From Anaerocolumna sp047777345 (GTDB lineage: Bacteria; Bacillota; Clostridia; Lachnospirales; Lachnospiraceae), in NCBI GenBank assembly GCA_047777345.1, contig JBKEEJ010000011.1, positions 1 through 64,000 of the forward strand: a DNA stretch of 64,000 nucleotides, read 5' to 3'. The first letter of the stretch is position 1; every line of letters starts with the position of its first letter. The notes under the pieces are model-generated. The model worked only from the letters and a program-made list of their open reading frames with translations, was not told the DNA's origin and searched no databases. Both the position numbers and the translations under genes were made by a program. Shown piece after piece: positions 54,198 through 61,706 of the stretch.

Positions 54198-56018
54198 ATG
54201 AATCTGTTGAATGTGGAAAAAATGAGCAAAAGCTTTACGGATAAAGTTTTATTTGACAATGTAACCCTGGGAATTAACGAAGGGGATAAAATCGGTGTCA
54301 TTGGCATTAACGGAACGGGTAAATCGACGCTGTTAAAAATTATTGCAGGTCTTGAGGAACCTGATAAGGGAAATGTGGTGAAAGGGAGAAATGTCCGGAT
54401 AGAATATCTGACCCAGACACCGGTTTTCAGGGAGGATCTTACGATTCTGGAAAATGTTGTTATGGGGAAAAAAGCAGAAAAGGAATACCAGAACTTAGAA
54501 GGAAAAGCCAAAACCATGTTAGCCAAGCTTGGCATAACGGACTATAATGGCAAAGTGGAGCATTTGTCCGGAGGACAGAAAAAACGGGTAGCCCTGGTTC
54601 GAACCCTCCTTACCCCTGCGGAACTACTGGTTCTGGATGAACCTACCAATCATCTGGATAACGACATGGCTGAATGGCTGGAAGATTATCTAAATAAATA
54701 CCAGGGTGCTTTTATTATGGTAACCCATGATCGTTATTTTTTGGATAAGGTTGCAAATAAAATTGTGGAAATTGATAAGGGAAGTCTCTACACCTATGTG
54801 GCTAACTATACCAAGTTTCTTCAGTTAAAGGCAGAACGGGAGGATATGGAACAGGCCACGGAAAGAAAGAAAAGGAGTTTGTACCGCAAGGATCTGGAAT
54901 GGATGATGCGGGGAGCGAAAGCCCGTTCCACCAAGCAAAAGGCTCATATAAAAAGATTTGAGGAACTGCGGGACCGAAAAGTAATTGAAAAAGATAAAAA
55001 TATTGAGATTAATGCCCTGTCTTCCCGGCTTGGGAAAAAGACCATAGAAATAGAAGGCATCAGCAAAAGTTTTGGAGGCAGGGTGCTGATTAAAGATTTT
55101 TCATATATAATGTTAAAGAATGACCGGTTAGGAATTGTCGGGCCAAATGGCAGCGGTAAAACTACCCTCCTTAAAATTATAACCGGTAACCTGAAACCGG
55201 ATGAAGGCAGAGTCATTGTGGGGGATACTATTAAAATCGGCTATTTTTCCCAGGAAAACGAATATATGGACCAAAACTTAAAAGTGATTGATTATATCCG
55301 GAATGTGGCAGAATATATAAATACCAGCGAAGGTATGGCCAGTGCTTCCCAGATGTTAGAGCGGTTCCTTTTTACGGGAGCCATGCAGTATACCACCATA
55401 TCCCGTTTATCCGGAGGGGAAAAAAGGAGGCTTTATCTGTTAAAGGTGTTAATGGAAGCCCCAAATGTACTCATTTTGGACGAGCCTACCAATGATCTGG
55501 ATATTCAGACTTTAACCATACTGGAAGATTACCTGGATACTTTTGAAGGAATTGTTGTAACCGTATCCCATGACCGGTATTTTCTGGACCGGATTGTGAA
55601 CCGCATTTTTGCCTTTGAAGGAGGAGGCGTTATAAGACAGTACGAAGGAGGTTTTACCGACTACAAGGAAGCTTGCGAAAGAAATAATGCTTTTGACAGA
55701 AAAGACGAAACTTTACCCAATAATCAGGAGAAGAAGAATGAGGTAACCACAAAAAGCAAACCAAGAGAACCAAAATTAAAGTTTTCTTATCATGAGCAAA
55801 AAGAATATGAGGAAATTGATGATATTATTGCCGGTCTGGAAGAAAGAATAGAAAAGCTGAATGTCCAAATCGAAGAAGCGGCCAGCGATTATTCCAGATT
55901 AAATGAGTTAATGGCAAAGAAAGAGGCTTATGAAAAGCAGCTGGAAGAAAAAATGGAACGCTGGGTTTATTTAAATGACCTGGCGGAACAGATTGAAAAT
56001 GCAAAGAAAGGAAAATAA
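54198..56018 (+). CDS. ABC-F family ATPase (Uup/EttA-like ribosome factor)
   Basis: 606 residues with two tandem ABC domains and no membrane segment. First domain: Walker A GINGTGKST, signature LSGGQKKRVAL, Walker B LLVLDEPTNHLD. Second: GPNGSGKTT, LSGGEKRRLYL, VLILDEPTNDLD. A linker (about 225-275, rich in Lys/Arg, with GAKARSTKQKAHIKRFEEL) matches the P-site tRNA interaction motif region, and a C-terminal coiled coil (530-606) resembles Uup. ABC-F proteins act on stalled ribosomes; some give antibiotic protection. yqeY follows after 17 bp. Confidence 0.93.
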   Translation: MNLLNVEKMSKSFTDKVLFDNVTLGINEGDKIGVIGINGTGKSTLLKIIAGLEEPDKGNVVKGRNVRIEYLTQTPVFREDLTILENVVMGKKAEKEYQNLEGKAKTMLAKLGITDYNGKVEHLSGGQKKRVALVRTLLTPAELLVLDEPTNHLDNDMAEWLEDYLNKYQGAFIMVTHDRYFLDKVANKIVEIDKGSLYTYVANYTKFLQLKAEREDMEQATERKKRSLYRKDLEWMMRGAKARSTKQKAHIKRFEELRDRKVIEKDKNIEINALSSRLGKKTIEIEGISKSFGGRVLIKDFSYIMLKNDRLGIVGPNGSGKTTLLKIITGNLKPDEGRVIVGDTIKIGYFSQENEYMDQNLKVIDYIRNVAEYINTSEGMASASQMLERFLFTGAMQYTTISRLSGGEKRRLYLLKVLMEAPNVLILDEPTNDLDIQTLTILEDYLDTFEGIVVTVSHDRYFLDRIVNRIFAFEGGGVIRQYEGGFTDYKEACERNNAFDRKDETLPNNQEKKNEVTTKSKPREPKLKFSYHEQKEYEEIDDIIAGLEERIEKLNVQIEEAASDYSRLNELMAKKEAYEKQLEEKMERWVYLNDLAEQIENAKKGK

Positions 56019-56035
56019 AAAGGAGGTAAAATAAA

Positions 56036-56484
56036 ATGACAAAAATTGAACTTGTAAGAGCAGAAATGGTTAAAGCTATGAAGGAAGGCAATAAGGTAAG
56101 AAAGGATGCGCTGTCAGCCCTGCTTACGGCTTTAAAAAACGTAGCAATTGACAAAAGGGCAGACTTAACAGAAGAAGAGGAAAATGCGGTAGTTCTAAAG
56201 GAAATAAAGATTTTAAACGAAACTTTAGAGTCTGCGCCGGCTGACAGGACAGACATTATTAACGAATGCAACGAGAGAATCAAGGTATTAAGCGAGTTTG
56301 CTCCTAAGATTATGACAGAGGAGGAAATTAAAGAGGAAATTAATCAGGTCCTTTCTGATCTTTCCATTACCAATCCTACCGCAAAGGACAGGGAAGAATT
56401 ATGAAGGAGTTAATGCCAAGAGTAAAGGGAAAGGCAGACGGAAAACTGGTTAATGAAATGGTGGCAGCTATGCTCCAGCAGTAG
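56036..56484 (+). pseudogene. yqeY: YqeY (GatB/YqeY domain) gene, one frameshift
   Basis: The first frame (122 residues) has the YqeY core: an N-terminal helix, KVRKDALSALLTALKNVAID and LTEEEENAVVLKEIKILNETLES, but stops early at 56404 after AKDREEL. The next frame encodes the missing end, GRIMKELMPRVKGKADGKLV to a stop at 56484. Adding one G to the GGG at 56391-56393 restores AKDRGRIMKELMP and a normal length of about 149 residues. The family is thought to relate to tRNA-dependent amidation or tRNA binding; its role is unestablished. The shift is in a homopolymer and may be a sequence error. Confidence 0.85.
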
Positions 56485-56529
56485 TAACCGGTTATTTTAA
56501 ACGAAATTAAATAATTCATTGTTAACGAC

Positions 56530-56587
56530 AAAGATATGAGGTTGTTGCGAAATACAGTATTTTGCAGTAACTTCATATCTTTTTTTG
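56530..56587 (+). terminator. yqeY terminator (GTTGTTGC family hairpin)
   Basis: AAAGATATGAGGTTGTTGCG... pairs with ...TTGCAGTAACTTCATATCTTT through about 25 positions with few mismatches and a 3-nt loop, then T7. Confidence 0.88.
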
Positions 56588-56611
56588 CCTGTTATATGCC
56601 AAAGGATTTCT

Positions 56612-56699
56612 TGACTTATAGGAAGCGTCCTGTGAATCAAAAATCCTCCGGGGATGCCCACTTGCGCGATAGGTAGAAATCTTCCTGGAAGTTAAGTCA
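56612..56699. repeat. 88-nt structured inverted repeat upstream of the DUF6128-like gene
   Basis: TGACTTA at the left pairs with TAAGTCA at the right and AGGAAG with CTTCCT, enclosing an inner ATCC/GGGAT hairpin. It is followed neither by a T tract nor by a gene start. It could be a small RNA, a 5' leader element or a mobile-element remnant. Confidence 0.4.
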
Positions 56700-56755
56700 T
56701 AAAAGTGCATCTGTCATATATTTATAAAATACGAATATAATTTATATAAGTATAC

Positions 56756-56799
56756 CGGTGTCATAAATGTACAAGTTTGTTGGTACAATTAAGACACCG
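56756..56799 (+). promoter_or_regulatory. Interrupted dyad next to the DUF6128-like gene start
   Basis: CGGTGTC...GTAC...GTAC...GACACCG forms a symmetric interrupted dyad ending 8 nt before the ribosome site AAGGGAG. It is a candidate operator or translational control hairpin. Confidence 0.35.
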
Positions 56800-56819
56800 A
56801 AAAAATAAGGGAGTTTGAT

Positions 56820-58490
56820 ATGCCTGATTATAAAAGAATCATTTCATACATTTATAATTATGAAGACGGCAAAAAGAAAAATAATGTGGGGTATGCCAGG
56901 GTAGAGGCAAGGAATGGGCAGTGTAAGTGCACTCTCCATATTACCGCGCCCAGTTTAAATGACAGGCAGCTACAGGTATATATTTTTAAGAGAAAAGGAG
57001 GAATTGAGGGAATTTTACTGGGGGCCATGCTGATAAAGGCCGGGAACGGAGAATTTAAAACCATAACGGATTCAAAGCATCTTATGAATTCGGCTTATGG
57101 ACTGGAAGATATGAGCGGTATCCTCTTATATTATACGGACCGGAAATTTTTTGCCACTTCCTGGGATGATGCACCCATAACTTTAGATATGGCCTGCCTT
57201 ATCAGCCGGGGGCAGTTAGAGCCAAAACTTCGGGCCGCAGGCATAGAAAAGGAAAACAAAGACAACGTAGAAGAGACAGAAAAAACGAAAGAAGCTGCCA
57301 AAGACAATATTATTAAAGTCAATTTTAATGACAGTGATGAAAGCGGCATAGAAGTAAAATCTGAGAACAGCGCGATGGATAATAATATACAAAAAAATCC
57401 CGAAAAGCAAGAAAAGGTTCAGGAACAAAAAGCGGAGTCTGATGATAAAGAAGAGCCTAAGAAAATTGCGGCTTTTGAACAGAAAGTATCTGAAAATATT
57501 ATGGAAACGGATGAATACAGGGAACCGAATGAAGGAGAGGTTTATAATGACTGGGAAGAAGATAAAGATACCCATATCCGGTTATCCTCTCAGGATACCA
57601 AAGAAAGTTCTTTTGAAAAAGGGGACAGTAAAGAGGATAAACTAACGGAAAACAAAGCCTCTGACAATTATGAACAGAACAACCGTGAGGATAAAAAAGA
57701 TAATAAAAGTTACATAGAAATTCCGGAACATTTAAGGCAGGAGTTAAATACCCGGGTTGAACTTCTTCAGAAAGAAGATTTAACCGGCTGTGACAAGGCC
57801 CTTTCTGAAAAAGAAGAAGAAAACAGCCTGTTAAATCAAAAGGCTAAATCACAGGAATCCGGTTCTGATTTAACGGCACAAAACAAAAAGGATAGCGTTT
57901 TTCTGGAAACGGAAAATAAAAAACCGGATTTATCGGATACAGAAGGAAAACAGAAATCTGCAAAACCACTTACAAAGGAAAAAGATGAGATGGAAACAAA
58001 CAGTTTCTCTGAGAATCCGCAAATACATCCTGATCAGAAAGAGCTGCGGCCGGAAAGCATAAGTCCCGTACTGGAAGAGAGCAAAAAGAGCAGTCAGGAG
58101 GCCAATGTAAAGCAGCCTTTTTATGAAGACCACCCCATTGCAAAAAAGATTTACTTAAGCTATCCCAGAATGTATCCTTTTGAAGATAACGATGTTGCGT
58201 GGTGCGTAAGAATCGAACCCCAGGATATTGGTTTATTTCCTATGGAATCCTGGATACTTGGCAACAACAGCTTTTTATTGCACGGATACTACAGTTACAG
58301 ACATCTGATATTTGCCAGGTTAAATGACAAAAATGGTGTAAGGTATATTTTAGGTGTTCCGGGTATTTACCACAACCGGGAAAAATTTATGGCAAGAATG
58401 TTTGGCTTTGAAAACTTTAAATGTGCCAAACGTAAACCCCAAAGAACCGGAGAATTTGGTTACTGGTATATTCCCATAACGCTGAACTGA
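56820..58490 (+). CDS. Acidic low-complexity protein, DUF6128-like, Lachnospiraceae
   Basis: 556 residues in three parts. The N-terminal 125 residues form a strand-rich domain (KRIISYIYNYEDGKKKNNVGYARVEAR, LQVYIFKRKGGIEGILLG, GILLYYTDRKFFATSWDD). Residues 135-440 are a very Glu/Lys/Ser/Asp/Asn-rich disordered segment. The last 115 residues are a compact domain (HPIAKKIYLSYPRMYPFEDNDVAWCVRIEPQDIG ... RTGEFGYWYIPITLN) that contains two shorter conserved blocks. It resembles proteins annotated DUF6128 in Lachnospiraceae (from memory, unverified). The disordered part probably tethers two folded domains. No catalytic motif or signal peptide; function unknown. Confidence 0.65.
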   Translation: MPDYKRIISYIYNYEDGKKKNNVGYARVEARNGQCKCTLHITAPSLNDRQLQVYIFKRKGGIEGILLGAMLIKAGNGEFKTITDSKHLMNSAYGLEDMSGILLYYTDRKFFATSWDDAPITLDMACLISRGQLEPKLRAAGIEKENKDNVEETEKTKEAAKDNIIKVNFNDSDESGIEVKSENSAMDNNIQKNPEKQEKVQEQKAESDDKEEPKKIAAFEQKVSENIMETDEYREPNEGEVYNDWEEDKDTHIRLSSQDTKESSFEKGDSKEDKLTENKASDNYEQNNREDKKDNKSYIEIPEHLRQELNTRVELLQKEDLTGCDKALSEKEEENSLLNQKAKSQESGSDLTAQNKKDSVFLETENKKPDLSDTEGKQKSAKPLTKEKDEMETNSFSENPQIHPDQKELRPESISPVLEESKKSSQEANVKQPFYEDHPIAKKIYLSYPRMYPFEDNDVAWCVRIEPQDIGLFPMESWILGNNSFLLHGYYSYRHLIFARLNDKNGVRYILGVPGIYHNREKFMARMFGFENFKCAKRKPQRTGEFGYWYIPITLN

Positions 58491-58553
58491 TATATATTTA
58501 AAATGCTTACTAAGGATTATAAATTAAGAATAATTAAGATCCGTAAATATAAT

Positions 58554-58635
58554 GTGGCTGCCTCACAATGTTAAAGCGGGGATTATAACTTACCTAAAAG
58601 TTATAATCCATAAAGCTTCATTGTGGGGCAGCCAC
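58554..58635. terminator. 82-nt two-stem hairpin between convergent genes
   Basis: GTGGCTGCCTCACAATG pairs with CATTGTGGGGCAGCCAC (one mismatch); inside, GGATTATAACTT pairs with AAGTTATAATCC. It separates the DUF6128-like gene from the convergent acetyltransferase. No T tract, so termination would rely on stem strength. Confidence 0.6.
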
Positions 58636-58654
58636 ATGTATATTTCGGGATTGG

Positions 58655-59218
58655 TTATTTTAGAGAATCAAAGTCAGGATTAATATAAGCATATCTTGCA
58701 TGATCTTCCCACTTGTTGTTAATGCGGATACTGGCTTTTGACAGACCTTCATAGGAAAAGCCAAGTTTTTCAATAAGCCTGATAGAACGAATATTCTGGG
58801 GCATTATGTTGGCTTCTATCCGGTGTATTTTATAGTCGGCAAAGAGAAGCTGCATGCCGGCTTTAATGCTTTCCAAAGCATATCCTTTACCAGTATGCCG
58901 GCTGTCAAATTTATAGCCTAACTGGCATGTGTAATAGGAACCCTTTATAATGTTATAAAAGTTAACGGAGCCGATTACTTTATGGGGATTGTCTTTTAAA
59001 AACACCCAGTATCTCAGCAGTTTGGACTGGAGCATCAGATTGTACTCTATGGAAAGAGAAAGTCTCTGATAGGGCAGGGTATAGAAATTAGGGTCACGAT
59101 CCGGCTCCCAGGGCTCAAAGTGTTCCTTGTTATTTTTGTAAAATTCCAATACTTTATCCGCATCATTGGGATGCAAAATATTTAGGACAAGGCGTTCCGT
59201 GCGATAGGACATATGCAT
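58655..59218 (-). CDS. GNAT acetyltransferase, RimJ/RimL-like
   Basis: 187 residues. The N-terminal strand TERLVLNILHPNDADKVLEFY and NFYNIIKGSYYTCQLGYKFDSRHTGKGYALESIKAGM, in which the R/HTGKGYA segment is the acetyl-CoA pyrophosphate loop, match the RimJ/RimL/YdaF subgroup; NIMPQNIRSIRLIEKLGFSYEG is the usual C-terminal motif. Such enzymes acetylate ribosomal protein N-termini, amino groups of antibiotics or small molecules. The substrate is unknown. Confidence 0.88.
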   Translation of the reverse strand: MHMSYRTERLVLNILHPNDADKVLEFYKNNKEHFEPWEPDRDPNFYTLPYQRLSLSIEYNLMLQSKLLRYWVFLKDNPHKVIGSVNFYNIIKGSYYTCQLGYKFDSRHTGKGYALESIKAGMQLLFADYKIHRIEANIMPQNIRSIRLIEKLGFSYEGLSKASIRINNKWEDHARYAYINPDFDSLK

Positions 59219-59292
59219 AGTTTAATCCTTTTGGACCCATTGTTTTAATGCGGTCCCTGCTCCCTTCTTAAAAAGTAAGGTATTTATTTCTT

Positions 59293-59440
59293 TATGGAAT
59301 AGGAATCCTTATGATTTTCCTATTCCATCAAAAAGCCCTCCGGGCAAAATACACGTGACGCTTAAAAGGAAAATATCGCTTACGTGACAGTACGTCATCA
59401 AAAACTTGCTGTGTAAGCTTTGAGAGTTTCGCAAAGCGAA
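59293..59440 (-). terminator. Cluster of hairpins after the NrdG-like gene
   Basis: Reading on the minus strand from the gene end: GAGTTTCGC/GCGAAACTC (59426-59448 region), a TGAC/GTCA dyad with repeated ACGTGAC, GCCC-GGA-GGGC followed by TTTTT (59330-59349), and GGAATAGGAA/TTCCTATTCC (59297-59326). The GGGC-T5 element is the most terminator-like. Confidence 0.5.
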
Positions 59441-59452
59441 ACTCTTTCTGCG

Positions 59453-60151
59453 TTATGTATCTATACCGCGAATATCCACATTGGAAACGAAAGCTGATAG
59501 GGCCTTTTTATACCGCAGCAACTCTTCTTTGGAAGGGCTTGATAAGCCAGGTTCAATAATATCTCCGGAATCTTTGTAAGGCTGTAAATAATAAGCTTTT
59601 GCACCTTGAATCCATTTGCCGATTTGGATCATATCATCCAAAGTATGATGTTCTGCAACTACGGTAGTCCGGAATTCATAATCAACCGGAGCGGATAAAA
59701 GATATTCTACGCTTTCTTCAACCCGTCTGGTGTCAAAGCCGGGTATGCCATTTGATAATCCGTATTTCTCTCTGGAATTTTTTATATCCATGGCAATGTA
59801 ATCCACATAGCCCTTTTCTGCCAGTTCTTTTATTACCTGAGGGTTATTTCCGTTGGTGTCCAGTTTTACCAAATATCCAAGTTCCTTAATTTTTTCTATA
59901 AATTTGGTTAATCCGGGATAAAGACTTGGTTCTCCGCCGGTAATGCAGACACCTTCCAGAATACCGACTCTTTTTCTTAAGGTTTTAAACACTTCCTCCT
60001 CCGGTGTGACCGGCAGGGCAGAAGGAGACAGTACCAATGAGGCATTATGGCAAAATGGACATCGAAAATTACAGCCTCCCAAAAATATGGTGCAGGCTAA
60101 ATGGCCCGGATAGTCTAATAAAGTTGTCTTTTGAAACCCATGTATTTCCAT
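59453..60151 (-). CDS. NrdG-like anaerobic ribonucleotide reductase activating radical SAM protein
   Basis: 232 residues. The radical-SAM cluster motif CNFRCPFC (C-x3-C-x2-C) lies in FLGGCNFRCPFCHNASLV, preceded by the family N-terminus GFQKTTLLDYPGHLACTIFL. VCITGGEPSLYP and LGYLVKLDTNGNNP complete the SAM-binding barrel. This is the NrdG2-type activase that installs the glycyl radical on class III ribonucleotide reductase. nrdD is not adjacent, so its partner is elsewhere; other glycyl radical partners are possible. Confidence 0.9.
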   Translation of the reverse strand: MEIHGFQKTTLLDYPGHLACTIFLGGCNFRCPFCHNASLVLSPSALPVTPEEEVFKTLRKRVGILEGVCITGGEPSLYPGLTKFIEKIKELGYLVKLDTNGNNPQVIKELAEKGYVDYIAMDIKNSREKYGLSNGIPGFDTRRVEESVEYLLSAPVDYEFRTTVVAEHHTLDDMIQIGKWIQGAKAYYLQPYKDSGDIIEPGLSSPSKEELLRYKKALSAFVSNVDIRGIDT

Positions 60152-60352
60152 AAATTTAACTTCTTTCTTTTGGTGATTTGCACTTTATACATTGCCGAAA
60201 AATCAGGTTCGTGTTAAGATTAATATAACAGATGAGGAGATTTTCGTCCATTAATAATTATTGAATAATGTATGAAAAATCGCAACGGTAATTTATAACC
60301 ATTACATTTTTATACTTATAATAATTTATGATTAAGCATAAGGGAACATGAA

Positions 60353-60874
60353 ATGAATTTAAAGTATATGAAAGAAGCTTTAAAAGAGGCAAAGAAAGCT
60401 GCCAAAGCCGGGGAGGTACCCATTGGCTGTGTTATTGTTTATGAAGATAAAATCATTGGCAGGGGCTACAATAAAAGAAATACAAAGAAAACAACTCTTG
60501 CCCACGCGGAATTAATCGCCATACAAAAAGCCAGCAAGGCAATAGGTGACTGGAGGTTAGAGAACTGTACCATGTATGTAACCTTAGAACCCTGCCAAAT
60601 GTGTGCCGGTGCTATTGTACAGGCAAGAATAAAAGAAGTTGTCGTGGGGGCCATGAATCCGAAAGCCGGATGCGCCGGTTCCATATTAAATATTTTGCAG
60701 ATGAAGGAATTCAACCATCAGGTGGAATTAACCACCGGAGTTATGAAAGAAGAATGCGAAGCCATTCTTAAAGATTTTTTTAAGGAACTAAGAATACGGA
60801 ACAAGATAGAAAAAGAAATGCGGCTTCTTGCTGCCAAGGAGGAAGAAGGCCAACGGGATATTACAGAGAAATAA
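60353..60874 (+). CDS. tadA: tRNA(adenosine-34) deaminase
   Basis: 173 residues, slightly long because of a charged C-terminal tail. The zinc deaminase motifs are TLAHAELIAI (HAE with catalytic Glu) and LEPCQMCAGAI (PCxxC); VPIGCVIVYEDKIIGRGYNKRN and DWRLENCTMYVTLEPC match TadA. It converts A34 to inosine in tRNA-Arg(ACG). It lies immediately upstream of the SRP RNA gene, the same neighbourhood as B. subtilis tadA-scr. Confidence 0.95.
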   Translation: MNLKYMKEALKEAKKAAKAGEVPIGCVIVYEDKIIGRGYNKRNTKKTTLAHAELIAIQKASKAIGDWRLENCTMYVTLEPCQMCAGAIVQARIKEVVVGAMNPKAGCAGSILNILQMKEFNHQVELTTGVMKEECEAILKDFFKELRIRNKIEKEMRLLAAKEEEGQRDITEK

Positions 60875-60902
60875 AAGGAAAGATTTTACCGACCCGTTCT
60901 GC

Positions 60903-60931
60903 TTGACTTTTTACAGTAAATAAAGTATACT
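60903..60931 (+). promoter_or_regulatory. Strong sigma-A promoter for the SRP RNA
   Basis: TTGACT (60903-60908), 17-nt spacer, TATACT (60926-60931). The predicted start falls at the base of a perfect 8-bp hairpin (TTCACAGG/CCTGTGAA, 60936-60959), leaving a 5' leader of about 95 nt before the mature RNA. Confidence 0.8.
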
Positions 60932-61030
60932 GATTTTCACAGGTTTTACAGCCTGTGAATAAAAAATATACAAATTGCAGAAATTATTTAATAAATCTTC
61001 AGATTCGTTCATAAATATAGTCAGAAAGTT

Positions 61031-61296
61031 TCCGTGCAGCCGGGGAGTTAGCGGTGCCCTGTACCTGCAACCCGCTACAGCAGGGGTGATGTCCTGCCTA
61101 GGGTGACTTTTTGTAGGGCTGCCCCCTATAAGTGATGTTGACGTCTGGGTCTTACGCAACAGGAATTCGTGAACCGTGTCAGGTCAGGAATGAAGCAGCA
61201 CTAAGCGAAAGCTCCTGTGTGCCGTAAGGCAGCCTGGGCCGAGTTAACTGTAGGGGTAACGTCTATGAAAAGCATTCGAAGCAGGGCGCACGGATT
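61031..61296 (+). ncRNA. ffs: Signal recognition particle RNA, large Gram-positive type
   Basis: About 266 nt. The 5' and 3' ends pair (TCCGTGC with GCACGGA). Helix 8 is readable as GTGTCAGGTCAGGAATGAAGCAGCAC, the universally conserved SRP domain IV segment that binds Ffh, and the Alu-like 5' part has GCCGGGGAGTTAGCGGTGCC. It forms the SRP with Ffh for cotranslational membrane targeting. Promoter upstream, terminator downstream. Confidence 0.95.
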
Positions 61297-61323
61297 TAAT
61301 ATAAAATTTGATAAGGCAATGAT

Positions 61324-61356
61324 GTCGTCACCGAAAGGGACGGCATTTTTTTTTGA
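61324..61356 (+). terminator. SRP RNA terminator
   Basis: ATGTCGTC pairs with GACGGCAT (one G-T) around ACCGAAAGG, then T8. Confidence 0.85.
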
Positions 61357-61423
61357 CTTGATTTGTCTGTTTTAAGTGGTAGAAGCTACCAAAGGGGGTA
61401 GTTTTCTATATACAAATAAATAA

Positions 61424-61550
61424 GGGGCCGGAAATTCTATCAATGGGGATAGGCCTTTGCTTAAAACCACCGGTAACGGTGGCCCGGCCCCGCAAAATAG
61501 GAATTTTAGACCGGGCACCAGCAGGATATAATCTGTATTGGTGCTTTTTT
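61424..61550 (+). ncRNA. Candidate structured RNA with its own terminator, unidentified
   Basis: P1 is GGGGCCGG (61424-61431) with CCGGCCCC (61484-61491). It encloses P2 CTATC/GATAG (61437-61452) and P3 CCACCG-GTAA-CGGTGG (61467-61482) with a GNRA loop. The joining TTTGC (61456-61460) can pair with GCAAA right after P1 (61492-61496), a pseudoknot. A terminator follows: GCACCA...TGGTGC then T6 (61515-61550). The layout resembles a riboswitch or a compact small RNA; I could not match it to a named class. It lies between the SRP RNA and a large gene of unknown function. Confidence 0.6.
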
Positions 61551-61706
61551 ACTACCTGTTTTGAGGACTTTTTATCGATTTTTGCCTTTTAGAATGTCAA
61601 ATTTTAGATTATAATAGAGATTATCAGAAACTTGTTTAAAATTTTTAAATTTATCTTTCTAAAAATAAAACCTGTACCGACATGCTAATATTAATTGAGG
61701 TGAACT

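Noticed and set aside
57216..57575. 119-codon minus-strand frame inside the DUF6128-like gene
   Set aside because: Phe/Ile/Arg-rich shadow of the Glu/Lys/Asn-rich coding strand.
60936..60959. Terminator of tadA
   Set aside because: The TTCACAGG/CCTGTGAA hairpin is followed by A and not T on the plus strand and lies at the start of the SRP RNA transcript, so it is better seen as a 5' leader hairpin.
61424..61550. ZTP (pfl), c-di-GMP-I or THF riboswitch
   Set aside because: GGGCA near the end recalls ZTP and the GNRA hairpin recalls c-di-GMP-I, but the conserved cores of these classes are not present.
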